This document shows positions 10,634 to 21,346 of a stretch of 64,000 nucleotides of DNA, in pieces. The DNA comes from Salvator merianae. Its lineage: Eukaryota; Chordata; Lepidosauria; Squamata; Teiidae. The stretch covers positions 11,457,355 to 11,521,354 of the forward strand of contig QVOM02000021.1 in the NCBI GenBank assembly GCA_003586115.2. The letters run 5' to 3'. The translations under genes were made by a program, and so were the position numbers. Within the stretch, counting starts at the first letter, position 1. The number at the start of each line of letters is the position of its first letter. A model generated the notes under the pieces. The model was not told where the DNA came from. It ran no database searches and was given only the letters and a program-made list of their open reading frames with translations.

Positions 10634-11076
10634 AGGTTTGTAGTGAGTGTCTGGTAGGACACGGCAAGACGCAATTACAGGATCTTGTTGATTTCCCCCA
10701 TTGATGCCTCTTTCCATCTGGAGGCAGTCTATTTTTTCCATCCCTCATTTTATTCTTGGAACAACCCAGTGGCATAGGTTAGTCTGGGAGATGGCAATTA
10801 ACCTAAATCATTCAGTAAGCTTCATGACTACAATGTAAGTGCTTCTTTTCTGACATGCGCGCATGTAATTCTTTTTAGTTTTCTGTTATGCTGCTTAAAC
10901 TGAGTGTAGTTTACCATATCCCAGGTATTAAGAAAATTTCTGTGCAAGACAATGCAGGCATGACAAACTGTGATACAGAGGCTGCAGTGTTGGTTTAGGG
11001 GGCTGGGAGACAACACTTCAGATTATGATGGCTGTGAAAGCTCACTGGGACTGCATGTCCACTACGTGGTCAAGGC
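10634..11076. other. No feature recognised
   Basis: Single-copy-looking sequence; no exon, RNA or repeat end was identified. Confidence 0.45.
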
Positions 11077-11210
11077 ACCTTAATGAGGACCTCAGGGCAT
11101 CTGGTCCCCATTGGGAGTAATGGGGCCTGCTGTAGTCTGCACTAACATGTAGATGGCAGATCCCTATTCCAGGATATAATCTGGAATAAGACCCAGTGCA
11201 GAAAGGGCCC
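11077..11210 (+). mobile_element. Right part of a short DNA transposon, family C
   Basis: It contains GGCCTGCTGTAGTCTGCACT..CATG.AGATGGCAGATCCC and ends GTGCAGAAAGGGCCC. These match the right half of the complete family C copies at 36544-36723 and 32703-33192. The left end is missing or too diverged. Confidence 0.65.
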
Positions 11211-11858
11211 AAGCTGCAGGCCTTAGTAACTGGAGACTGTATTTGTTAGAAACTGAAATTTGTCAGACATATTATGCATCCCATGTTACACGCCTGAACA
11301 GAAGTCCTCTGTTGAGTCAAGAACTTGACAAATGTATAAATTCAGCACTTGTGTCACCCAAATGTGTCTTGAAAAGTTTCACCTTTTGTTCCTGTGAGAT
11401 TACTAGCGATGCTTGACTAAGCATCATCACCTCTTATGTACTCATGGCTTGAGTCCAATGTTCAAAGAAAGCATCGTCTCTGTAATATACGTCTCAGCCA
11501 TACCTACCAGCTAAATGTAAACTTTTATGTTCATTAAAAAGAAAAAGAGAAAACCTTGGCCAGTTGTTGAATGGTTCAATCAGAAATGAATGCCAAATTA
11601 AAATTGAAAAAGTAATGTCTGAATGAAAAATACATACTGTAATAAATAACATCACTGTTTTCTCATTTGTGGATGATTGTCTAGTTTTAGACTCAACTTT
11701 TTGAAATGATTGGTTGAAATAATAACTAGGCAGTTTCTTCACTGTTCTAGGTAGCATAGCGAATGCTGGGTCTTCATGCCTGTGTGCTCCCTGGAAGCAT
11801 GACCTCCCAGGGCACATGTTCACTGCATAATCCTCTTGGCTGGAGTGCTCCCAGACAC
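11211..11858. other. No feature recognised
   Basis: The 136-codon minus frame at 11494-11904 runs into the element at 11862 and shows no domain, so it is rejected as a gene. Otherwise AT-rich unassigned sequence. Confidence 0.5.
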
Positions 11859-11861
11859 TAA

Positions 11862-12221
11862 GGGCCTGTTTGCACTTTACGCTAATGAGTGTCAGGACGT
11901 TCACTTGTTAAGATTATTTGCACTGCACAGAGGCCCTGGCGATCAGGGGCAGACTGCAGCTGTTCCTGATCATTACAGCTGGACTGCTCCTGTTAAACTG
12001 TGTTTGTACCCTCTTCCAGGTGCAAACACAGAGCAAGGTGGCTGCGACTGTGATTGTGGCTGTGGCTGCACAGTCATGCTGCATTCCCAGTCCCAGACAT
12101 TTCCCTGGCTGCTGTCATGGCACACTGCAAATGTTGGTAGCCTGCTGCCGGTATGTTCCAATGTCTTGCAGTGCACTGCAAAGTCTTCTCCTGTTCTAAG
12201 GTGGAAAGTGCAAAAAGGCCC
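11862..12221 (+). mobile_element. Short DNA transposon, family A-like, TSD TAA
   Basis: This 360-bp element has ends GGGCCTGTTTGCACTTTA and GTGGAAAGTGCAAAAAGGCCC, flanked by TAA at 11859-11861 and 12222-12224. TAA is the classic PIF/Harbinger target. The interior (GGACTGCTCCTG, GTGCAAACA, CTGGCTGCTGTCATGGC) is shared with 41529-42125. Overlapping frames of 93-159 codons on both strands arise from its composition and cross its ends, so they are not genes. Confidence 0.85.
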
Positions 12222-12224
12222 TAA

Positions 12225-14082
12225 AACCATCCCAGATAAAGAGCACTTTAAAGAACACCTTGCTGGGCTTGGGTCTGCTCCTTTCACTGCCATGCAGACA
12301 GACGGTGGTGGCTGAAGTAATCTGTGTGGCATGCAGAATCTTCATTTATAGCAGCTCAAATTGACTTTCTTCATATTGCATCATAGTCATTGGCTCATTA
12401 GAGACCATTGATCATATGAACTATATGCAGACTTGCATATTGCTTGCTATACTTGTGCTGAAGCTGCACCTTTTTTAATGCTACTAATGTTGTATATTGT
12501 CATTTGTGAAATATTTGGAATTTTACACTTATTTTATGCTAATATTTGCTTAAATTTGGTAATAGAAATACAGACAGAGGTATATTCATACCATTTAAGT
12601 GACAAAGCCCATTATTTCAGAGTGTTCAAACAATTAGTAGATAGATCCTTTGGCTGTCCATTGTGCACAAAGATCCTCTGACTGTCAGCTGGGCTCTTAG
12701 TCCTAATCAGACGATTCAGTATCAAGCAGAGTGTGAGTGGGCAGATTTAGGTTGTGTTCAGAAATCTATGGAGATTTCATGTAGGGCTGGGGGGGGGGCG
12801 GGGTAGAACCTAGGGCAAGGTGTGGACAAGGTGCACTTAAGCAGGGCTGGCTCTAGGGCTTTAGGCACTTGGAGCCAGCATCTTATCCTCTAGGAGAAGG
12901 CAGGGGCAGGACTGGAGGCAACACCGGGCAGGGGCATGGTCTAGGGTAGGCAAGCCACGCACCACCCTACTGCTTTTTGGGGTGCTGGGGGAGATCCATC
13001 ACACCACGCTGGGTAGCCTATAGGCAGAGCGCAACCTAGGGAGGCTAAACTGGGCAAGAGATGTGCCCTCCTGGCTGCTACTTGGGAGAGTGGGATTTTC
13101 TTGCTCTGACAGTGCCCTTTCTCCTTGATTTGGCTTGCAGTAGCTGCTGGGAGTGGAAGGATTGGTGCTTCTTGTGTCTGTATGATGTGGCTGGCTGTTG
13201 AGGAGGGCTAAAACATTAACTGTATGAGCTGGTTAGCAGCCTCCACAGATGACAGAAGCATGCCAGTGGCAACTCTCACCTCAAGATGTCTGGAAGGGGG
13301 AGATGTCTGAATGTGGCTTTAGTTGCAGCAACAAGGATGGAGATCATGCTGTTAAAAGCAGCTATATGTTAAGAAATAAATTTAATTCTCGCTGCCATCT
13401 ATATATAGCTATTTAACAGTGATCGGCACACGCTGGCACACCAGTAGCGCCTCCCTCCGCTGCTCTCCATTTGTTGGCTTTGTTTGAAGCCCACTTGGTG
13501 CTGGCAAGTTTTCTTTTGACCTGACCCATCTTGGAAGATTTGCCAGTACCTCATGGACCTTAAATAACACCAATGGTCTACAGTATGGCAGGGAAGGAGC
13601 TTCCACCTATCCTCCCCCCTCCCCTTGTGTTGTAGTCTGCCAAGTCCTAATAGTAATGAGATAACAGAGAGCTTGGCTGCGGTTCAACAATAATAAAGTC
13701 CCAGTCCTCTCACCTTGACAAATCAATGTTTAGAGGAATAGTCAGGCAAAATAGGTCAGTGATCAGTTCGTCAAAGGCTAGATTCATATGGAAATCGAAG
13801 TCAAGGTAAGCAGGGGTCACAAAGAACAGATGAAATGGTCAAGAAACTAAGCAACTGAATGACAAAGTTGTAGGGATGTGCTGAACTCAAGTTTGGACAC
13901 AAAACGGGGGTTGCAGGTCCACTCTCAGGGGGCCCTATAATGGCACCAACAGTGTGAGCAGCAAGTGGGTAAGGTCCCTGCTTTCTTTGCATGTAAGAGA
14001 ATGAAGTTGAACAAAGCCAGGGATGTTAGGGAGAGCACTTATCAGTCCCTGACCTCTAACCCTCTTCTGTGTTCAAATACAC
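12225..14082. other. No gene; GC-rich patch and unassigned sequence
   Basis: A G10 run at 12789 and a GC-rich patch at about 12840-13030 starting CAGGGCTGGCTCTAGGGC may be an old hAT-type element, but no matching right end or TSD was found. From about 13620 to 13860 the text resembles a decayed repeat, unclassified. Short frames here show no domain. Confidence 0.4.
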
Positions 14083-14085
14083 TTG

Positions 14086-14523
14086 GGGCCTATACAGCCT
14101 AGAATGGTATAACAATACCATTCTAGACTGTACAAGACCCCGTGGTATGGTGGCCATCTGCACTGTGAGGGCTGGAACAGCCCCATACCAGGCCTCCTAC
14201 ACTCCAAGTGTGGATAGCTGGTCCAACTGCCATGACAGCGGCTATGGCAATGTCTGGGCATTGCCATGGCCATTGAGGACGTGGCATGCAACTGCGCAGC
14301 CACAGCCACAGCTGCAGCCATGCCATTCCGGCCTACTCGCAGTATTTACATCCAGAAGAGGGTGCAAATGCTACTGACTGGGAGCAATCCAGCTGCTCCC
14401 AATCAAGCTGTGGACAATGATTTTGTTGTCCACGGCTAGTAGTGTCTGGGAGTGCTGGATGTGTGGATGCACTTACCATGTGAATGTCTGATCGCTCACT
14501 AAGGGTAAGGTGCAAACAGACCC
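14086..14523. mobile_element. Short DNA transposon, family A-like
   Basis: The left end is GGGCCTATACAGCC and the right end GGTGCAAACAGACCC, 438 bp in all. Flanks are TTG and ATG, so the TSD is imperfect. A subterminal hairpin at about 14094-14132 has arms CCTAGAATGGTAT and ATACCATTCTAGA. Inside is the family's inverted pair around GCCATG (TGCCATGACAGCGGC and ATTGCCATGGCC). It is non-coding; both-strand frames of 67-102 codons are artefacts. Confidence 0.7.
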
Positions 14524-15095
14524 ATGATTTCACACATCCTATATAGCTGAGACTCAGCCACATCCAGCTAGCCAGATGCAGCAATCAGTCTGAGTCAGAG
14601 ATGGGTTTTGTTGTCTTAAAGCAAAGGTGCTCAGACCTGTGCAGTGCTGCCCTTTCTTGCTTCGCCTTTCCCAAGCACCTCAGTTGGGTGTCCAGGAGAA
14701 GAGTACCTGACTGGGCCTCATCCTCAGATGGCTCCAGCTCTAATATCTCCGTGTTGGCTTTCCATCCAAACTTTGATGCTCCACAAGCTCATGAGATATG
14801 CCAGGATTTAGGGGCAAGGAAGTTGTTTTCTGCACCTCCTCTTCAGAGTCCCCTGAATCTTCGGCACCCGCAAAATAAAAACAGATGGAAGGAGAGGAAA
14901 ATTGTCCCTTTCTAATGTCCCTAGTGGTCATTTGGGATTTTTTCCATTGTAAAAGGAGAAGCCACTGAAATGGTATCTCCAACTAGGGCTGCAGTCTGAG
15001 GGTTCCCACGGTACTCCCCAGCTTTCTGGGTTCCCTTACGAATACTCAATTTGTGAATTCTAACCCTAAACGCAAGGAAAATCTGGAACACCAAA
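14524..15095. other. No feature recognised
   Basis: The 104-codon frame at 14601-14915 has a C/S-rich sequence with no recognisable domain. I see no repeat boundaries. Confidence 0.45.
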
Positions 15096-15850
15096 TGAAG
15101 GCTATTTCTTTAACTCACTTAAAATGCAGCTTTATTTCTCTATTTGATTTATATCCTATGCCATCATCCATAGGCCTCAGGGCGGCTTGCAGCAAAAGAC
15201 ATGCACAGGAAACAACTTATGACAAGAAAAGCTTCCCTAAAAATGCAAGTAAAAATTACAATTAAAACAAAGGCCATTTTCACACTTTCCACATTAGAAT
15301 AGGATAATTATCCTGGTCTAAAGTGGAATTGACCATGCAGTGTGGACTGGCTATTGCATGGTCCCAATTGCCCAGCCCCGATCGTGCAGCCCCGATTGCA
15401 TGGTCCCAATGTACATGTATGATCAGGTTCTTGCACTAGCTGGAGTACTCCAGCCACAGGTAAGTGCGAATGGACTCTAACAGGAGGTGACTATCACCTC
15501 CTGGTAGGTTTGTGGAGCAATAATTAGTGCTTCAGCGTGATCCATGATTGGGAGTGGATGAAGCTCGGTCCCGGCCGTTCGGGCCTCCGCCAAGCGCAGA
15601 AGCACTTGGATGGTAAGCATGCTTGATGCTTGCTAGCCAAAGTGTGAACAGGCCCTTGGATTACAAAATCAGTAAAAACAGCTCCAGTTAAAAACAAAAC
15701 ACTCAGGAGCAGGGAAAGGCCTTCCAGAAGAGATAAATTTTCAGATCCCTCCAAAAGGTCGCAAGGGATGGTTCTGCTCTTAATGATAAAGGGAGGCCAT
15801 TCAAAAGTTGGGGCGCCCTGTCCTGCGTGTTTGTCAGCTGTGCATCCTTT
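15096..15850 (-). mobile_element. LINE 3' region fragment, split by a family A element
   Basis: 15115-15270 reads TTTATATCCTATGCCATCATCC.TAGGCCTCAGGGCGGCTTGCAGCA, and 15656-15850 reads ATTACAAAATCAGTAAAAACAGC then GGCCTTCCAGAAGAGA and GGAGGCCATTCAAAAGTTGGGGCG. These phrases, in this order, are familiar as the reversed 3' part of abundant lizard LINE/SINE families. The element at 15271-15655 interrupts it. Exact family not assigned. Confidence 0.5.
15271..15655 (+). mobile_element. Short DNA transposon, family A
   Basis: Ends are aGGCCATTTTCACACTTTCC and CAAAGTGTGAACAGGCCC, 385 bp. The left subterminal hairpin is at 15289-15326. A second palindrome, CAGGAGGTGA..ATCACCTCCTG, lies at about 15480-15505. 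A GGGAGTGGATGAAGC motif and a right subterminal hairpin (AAGCATGCTTGATGCTTGCT) follow. CCCGATCGTGCAGCCCCGATTGCA at about 15377-15400 is a short version of the internal tandem array seen at 35000-35145. A matching TSD is not visible. Confidence 0.75.
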
Positions 15851-16039
15851 GCTGCTGGTGGCCAAAACCTAGAAGCTGGTTAACTGTCCACCCCAACCTC
15901 CCCATATGTAAATCCTACTATAGTGTTCTCTGATGGCAATATTTGACAGTAACGGTAGCTATTTCTTCAATAAAATGACCACACCATTTATAAAGCAATC
16001 CACACAGGCAATGTCACTGTTTTAGTCAATCTGTTTTAA
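15851..16039. other. No feature recognised
   Basis: Short unassigned stretch leading into an L2-like tail. Confidence 0.4.
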
Positions 16040-16121
16040 CTGCTTTTATAATGATTTTACTGTGACCTGCCCTGAAACCTTTGGGTATAGGGAAGGATAT
16101 AAATATAAATAAATAAATAGC
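16040..16121 (+). mobile_element. LINE 3' tail (L2-like)
   Basis: The sequence TGTGACCTGCCCTGAAACC followed by GAAGGATATAAATATAAATAAATAAATA is the usual L2-like 3' end in reptiles (TGTAAACCGCC...GGTATATAAAT plus simple repeat). The body of the LINE is not recognisable upstream. Confidence 0.55.
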
Positions 16122-16611
16122 TTTTGCATGGTCTTCAAATAATTTTTCTTTTTTTTCCTTTTGAGAGCCAAAGTCACCTTAATATGGCTTCTTGATATAA
16201 TATCTGTGTCTGTGTAATCACTGTGAGATCTGAACTGCATGGCAATAATTAAGTTTACTATCTGTGGATTAAGATTTTGATTGAAGAAAAATGAAGGTTC
16301 AAAGAGATGCTATGGAAAAGATAATGAATATAGCCTTGTGACTGAAGAGCATGACATACATATAAATGAACAGAAATGTCAAATAATGTGCAATGCATTT
16401 TCCTAATCATTTGAAAAGTACAGTATTTCTGAGTGAGAGTGAGACATGTGAATCCTTTAATCTTCCAATCTAGCTTTAAAGTACAGCAACAGTAGGGCTG
16501 CCTCCAGATAGTGAGAGGAAAATGTGGGATCTTGTTTTAGATACTGCAATTGCCTCTTGCCATCCCTGAAAGATGGTGGGACAAGCCCAAGGCCTTACCT
16601 GTCTGCACACT
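16122..16611. other. No feature recognised
   Basis: AT-rich sequence with no long frame or repeat boundary. Confidence 0.5.
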
Positions 16612-17455
16612 CGCTCCTAAGAACATAAGAACGTAAGAGGAGCCCTGCTGGATTGGGCCATGGCCCATCTAGTTCAGCATCCTGTCTCACGCAGTGTCTC
16701 ACCAATTGCTTCTGGGCATTCTCAAGCAGAAGACAACAACAAAAACTTCACCTGTTCTTGACTCCCTCCCTACAAATGGCTTTTAGAGGCATCTGTCTCT
16801 CTAACCTGAAGGCAGTACCTAGGCATTCATTCTAGTAGCCACTGATACTCCTAATCTCCATGAATTTGTCTAATCCTTTCTTAAAGCTATCCAGACTGTC
16901 TGCTGTCACCATCTCTTTTGATAGTAAATTCCATAGACCAATGACCTTTGGTTGTCCTAACTCTCCTGCCCATTAGTTTCATAGAGTAACTCTTGGTCTT
17001 AGTGTGGTGCGATAGAGAAAATAATTTTTCTCTATCCACCTTTTCTATACCATGAATGATTTTATATACTTCAGTCAGGTCCCCTCTTAAACATCATTTT
17101 TGAAGACTGAAGAGGCCAAGACATTGAAGCCTGACTTCATAAGGATGGTGTTCCAGCCCCTTGATCATTCTGGTTGTCCTTTTCTGCACCTTTTCCAGTC
17201 CCACAATATCCTTTCTGATATTGTGACCAGAGTTGTAGACAATATTCCAAGTGTCGTCTTACCATAGAATTATAAAGAGGAACCATGACAATTGCTGATT
17301 TGTTTTCTATTCACTTTCTATTTACCCCTAGCATTGAATTTCCTTTTTTCACTGCTGCTGCCCATTGGGTTGACACTTTCATTGAGCTGTCAACCAGAAC
17401 CCCAAGATCATTTTCCTGGTCTGTCACAGAAAGCTTGCCCCCCCCATCAGTTTAT
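16612..17455 (-). mobile_element. CR1 LINE 3' half, minus strand
   Basis: On the minus strand the order is: C-terminal reading frame remnants (about 17455-16830, with reversed words for the HMVSPHLEYC, RKDIVELEKVQ and F.LPEEVVTA-type segments), then the 3' tail ending CATAAGAACGTAAGAGGAGC at about 16626. It parallels the longer plus-strand copy at 18518-20285 and the minus copy at 61245-62345. The frame is full of stops and indels. Confidence 0.8.
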
Positions 17456-18500
17456 GCAATGGCATGGTGCATAGTGGGTATTTTCCTGGCCTGAAAGACC
17501 CGGAAATGCACAATTGCCACTCCCGTGCATGCACTGTGGGGTCCAATTTTGGTTCCGCATATGCGTGGTGGCCATTTTCAAGATGGTGGTTCTTGGAAGC
17601 AAGTGATCAGAAAGGTAAGCTCATATTACCGTTCTGGGAAAACCCAGGGTGGAATTTCTCTCTCCTGGAATAGCGATACCACAAGATTTCCCCTTTATAT
17701 CACGGTGCTATGATAGGATTACCATGCATACGTGTGTCAATTCCAACATAGGCCCAAGATAATTCCATATTTTAGGTCCTGCCTGAAAGCAGCCTAGCTC
17801 TAAGCACGTGACAAAAACATTTTTTAAAATGAAATGTACAATCAATGTATATCTGAATGCATACATTTTTCACTGGTCTTAAATCTGGGATTTATTTTCT
17901 GAGTTCGATTTGAACGTTATTGACATCATCAGACTAGATCAGATCTTTCCTTTTTCATGTAACTGAATTACAATTTAAGATCTAGAGACAAGGCGATATT
18001 AAGTGACAGGAAATGTCTTTCACAAGAGAATTGCCTCTTGTTTCTATCAAACTAGTTTCCAAAGCTGGCATTTGTTTGGGATTTTGGTTTGGGCAGAATG
18101 CCAGTTGCTTGATGTATTAAAAAAATAATAATTTGAGGTACTGTACTTCTGGATTGGCAGTTTTTGAGCAAATTGCTGCCAACTTTTATATATTGTTGTA
18201 CACTGTTGGTCTAACAATAGCTCACTGACTGGAACTATGAGGACAATGGGGAGGAATAAGAGTTCAGTTGGACTTTTCCCTTGGTCTTCCCAAACTGGCT
18301 TTGCTTTGGGGAGATCCTGGTGTAGCTGCTGCAGCTGAGGTAGTGAGGCAACAGCATGGAACTAGAGCAGACATCTGAGCCTTTTTGACACTGCTGTACT
18401 CAGATTTGATTCATTACAGATCAAAACTGGGTCAGTTGCACAAACTGCCATTCTTATAATGCCGCATAAATTCTGGGTCAGTGGTCAGTTTTTGAACCTT
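17456..18500. other. No feature recognised
   Basis: Unassigned sequence between two CR1 copies. The 17464-17713 region has overlapping short frames and a GCCATTTTCAAGATGG word but no domain. Confidence 0.45.
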
Positions 18501-20285
18501 TCTACACTCATCTCGCCATGTTCATCTCATCAATCCTTTCAGGGAGGGAGACAGAAGAAGTAGGTCAGATAGTAGTAACCAAGGAGGAGGTCCTTGCATG
18601 TCTTGATAAACTAAATGCTAACAAATCACCAGGACCAGATGCCATTCATCTAAGAGTTCTTAAAGAACGCAAATTTGAAATTGCTGAGCTTCTAGCCAAA
18701 ATATATAATCTTTCCCTAAAATCAGGCTCTGTGCCTGAAGACTGGAGGGTGACAAATGTGACACCGATCTTCAAAAATGGATCAAGGGGTGATTCAGGAA
18801 ATTACAGACCAGTCAGCTTAATATCAGTTCCAGGTAATGTGATGGAAACCATAATTAAGGATAAAATTACTAAGCACATAGAAGAGCAAGTATTACTGAA
18901 AGAAAATCATCATGGCTTCTGCAAAGGTAAATCATGCCTTACCAACTTGTTAGAATTCTTTGGAAGTGTTAATAAACATGTGGATAAAGGTGACCCAGTT
19001 GACATTGTCTATCTGGACTTTCAGAAGGCTTTTGACAAAGTCCCTCATCAAAGACGCCTGAATAAACCCAGCAGTCACAGAATAAGAGGACAGGTCCTGT
19101 CCTGGGTAGGTAACTGGCTTAAGGACAGGAAACAGAGAATAGGAATAAATGGTCAGTTCTCAGAGTGGAAAGAGGTGAAAAATGGGATCCCACAATGTTC
19201 AGTATTAGGACCCCTGCTTTTTAATTTATTCATAAATGATCTCGACACAGGGGTAAGTAGTGAGTTAGCAAAGTAAGCTGATGACACTAAATTGTTCAGG
19301 GTAGTAAAAACTGAAAGCGATTGTAAAGAGCTCCAGAGGGATCTCCTGACATTGGGTGAGTGGGCAACGAAGTGGCAAATGCACTTCAATCTTAGCAAGT
19401 GCAAAGTGATGCACATCGGGACAAAGAAGCCCAATTACACCTATAAACTGATGGGTGCCATACTTTCTGTGACAGACCAGAAAAAGGATCTCGAGGTTCT
19501 GGTAGACAGCTCAATGAAGGTGTCAACCCAGTGTGCAGCGGCAGTGAAAAAAGCAAATTCAATGCTAGGGGTAATTAGGAAGGGAATAGAAAACAAGTCG
19601 GCAAGTGTCATTGTGCCTCTTTATAAATCTATGGTGAGCCCACACTTGGAATATTGTGTACAATTCTGGTCACCTCACCTCAGAAAGGATATTGTGGAAC
19701 TGGAGAAGGTGCAGAAAAGGGCAATCAGAATGATCAAAGGGCTGGAACACCAATGCCTTGGCCTCTTCAGCCTTGAAAAACGGCGTTTAAGAGCAGACCT
19801 GATTGAAGTATATAAAATCATGCACAGTATGGATAAGGTGGATAGAGAGAAGCTTTTCTCTCACACACACAACACTAGGACCAGGGGGCACTCTATGGAG
19901 CTGATGGGTAGGAGAGTTAGGACTGACAAGGAGAAGTATTTTTTCACCCAGAGGGTCACCGGTCTATAGAATTTATTACCAGATGAGGTGGTGACAGCCA
20001 TCAGCCTAGATAGCTTTAAAAAAAGGACTGGACAAATTCATGGAAGTCAGGTGTATTAATGGCTACTAGAATGGATATCTAGGTATTGCCTCCAGGTTAG
20101 AAAGACAGGCAGGATGTCTGTAAAACCATTTGCAGGGAGTCAAGAGCAGGTGAAGGTTTTGCCTTTATATTCCACTTGAGAATGCCCGGAAGCAATTGGT
20201 GGGCCACTGTGTGAAACAGAATGCTGGACTAGATGGGCCATGGCCTAATCCAGCAAGGCTTCTCTTATGTCCTTATGTCCTTATG
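18501..20285 (+). mobile_element. CR1 LINE, 5'-truncated, with reverse transcriptase region and 3' tail
   Basis: The longest LINE in the window. The coding part (18518-about 20060) covers the reverse transcriptase and C-terminal domain. It is followed by the CR1 3' untranslated tail (CTAGATGGGCCATGGCCTAA, 20230-20250) and an octamer repeat TCCTTATG at 20267-20285. It lacks the ORF1 and endonuclease half. The tail sequence marks the other CR1 fragments in this window as the same subfamily. Confidence 0.9.
18518..20058 (+). pseudogene. CR1 ORF2 reverse transcriptase, inactivated
   Basis: Residues 30-60 hold the N-terminal RT motif (NKSPGPDAIHLRVLKE). Next come VTPIFKNGSRGDSGNYRPVSL, the RT core VYLDFQKAFDKVPH, GIPQCSVLGPLLFNLFINDL, and then the catalytic ADD box. 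The same frame runs from 18518 through 19969. One in-frame TAA at 19274-19276 sits exactly where the aromatic residue of the (F/Y)ADD motif belongs. A TAG at 19967-19969 replaces the W expected in RVTGLWNLLP. Both are explicable by point changes. The C-terminal part (MVSPHLEYCVQFWSPHLRKD, NTRTRGH) is typical CR1. Without these stops the frame would be nearly continuous, so this is a fairly recent copy. Confidence 0.85.
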
Positions 20286-20710
20286 ATCTGAACTAGTGGG
20301 TCTGGACCAGCCAGGCCTACTGGTTGTTTCAGACCAGACATGTTCTGGAACAGCACCATCTGCACAAGAGTGCTGGTCCAGACCAGCCCTCACTCCGATC
20401 CTTAAACTTGCAGGAGCTTCAGGGATGGAATCTGAGCACTCCAAAAGGCTAGGAACAAAGGTTCCTAGCTTTTGAGTTACTGGGGAACCCCTTTTATGAA
20501 ACACTTTGGTGTACTGCCAAAATGGGTCCTACAATAGAGCAGAATAAAGAGGCAGGCCTTCTGCATATCTCCACGTTCCAGACCAGGCCATGCTGGTCTG
20601 CTGGTAGATGTCGACATCTACTGGTAATCCCGATCAGAGTTTCTCTGATCAGGATTATGCTCTGACCAGCATGGATGGAACATACCAACAGTGTGTGGAG
20701 CTTCATGGAT
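20286..20710. mobile_element. Short DNA transposon fragment, family D
   Basis: It begins directly after the CR1 tail. It contains GGTCTGGACCAGCCAGGCC, an internal hairpin around 20438-20475 (AAAGGCTAGGAAC..GTTCCTAGCTTTT) and a perfect 18-bp palindrome GTAGATGTCGACATCTAC at about 20606-20623. It also contains a second stem, ATCCCGATCAGAG..CTCTGATCAGGAT, at about 20628-20656. No clean terminal repeats, so the boundaries are approximate. Confidence 0.5.
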
Positions 20711-21162
20711 CTACACTAACATTTGGACTCTTGAGTCCCAAAAGCTGACTTTGAGGGCTTCTATTATGGATTAAAGATAAGCGTGAAAAGATCTTTTGGA
20801 AATTCAAAGGGAGTCTCCCAGTTGGAGCTGTGGCACTGCCTTGTTGTTCTTGAGGAAGTGCTCTGCAAGCTATTACTGGCTGTGTCCACATGGCTGTATT
20901 TCTGGGTCTTCCGGGCTCCAAGGGGTGAGGTGGACAAACCCTTCCACCTCATTTGGGTCTCCCAGAAAAGCATCGGGGCTGACATACAGATAACCCTTTT
21001 TTCAACTACATTCCTACATTCCTTGCAGCTGAAATCACTGTGGGGGAACTGAAACACTGGCAGATTTACACTGGCCCTTTTGGTCCTTGGTTGCATTTTG
21101 GGGCTGCTGCACTCAATGTTCTGCTGCTGTAGTGGTCCCTGTGGGATCCAGAGCACCACACA
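20711..21162. other. No gene recognised
   Basis: A 201-codon minus-strand frame covers 20764-21369. It shows no domain and runs through the hAT-type element at 21171-21338, including both of its ends, so it is not accepted. CCTTTTGGTCC at 21076 resembles a short-element end but has no partner. Confidence 0.45.
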
Positions 21163-21170
21163 ATGTAGAC

Positions 21171-21338
21171 CAGTGTTTTTCAACCATGGCTTCTCCAACT
21201 GTGGCTCCCTTTTGACCTTGTTTCCTTCCACTGTCCTACTGGGTGTGTGCAGCAGTGGAGTGTGGAAGTGGGAGGGAGAAGGAAGCAGAGTGCTCAGGGG
21301 CCCACGGAGGCCATATGGCCTCTGGTTGAGAAATGCTG
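21171..21338. mobile_element. hAT-type short element (Charlie/MER5-like ends)
   Basis: The 168-bp element has ends CAGTGTTTTTCAACC and GGTTGAGAAATGCTG, close to the CAGTGGTTCTCAACC ends known from vertebrate hAT-Charlie elements. The flanking octamers ATGTAGAC (21163-21170) and GTGTAGAG (21339-21346) match at 6 of 8, a decayed 8-bp TSD. It has no coding capacity. Confidence 0.75.
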
Positions 21339-21346
21339 GTGTAGAG

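Noticed and set aside
11836..12332. Overlapping frames of 93-159 codons on both strands
   Set aside because: They lie across a TSD-bounded short DNA transposon (11862-12221) and cross its ends; frames on both strands reflect low stop density in GC-rich repeat DNA.
12840..13030. hAT-type element starting CAGGGCTGGCTCTAGGG
   Set aside because: No matching right end or 8-bp TSD was found, so only noted as a possibility.
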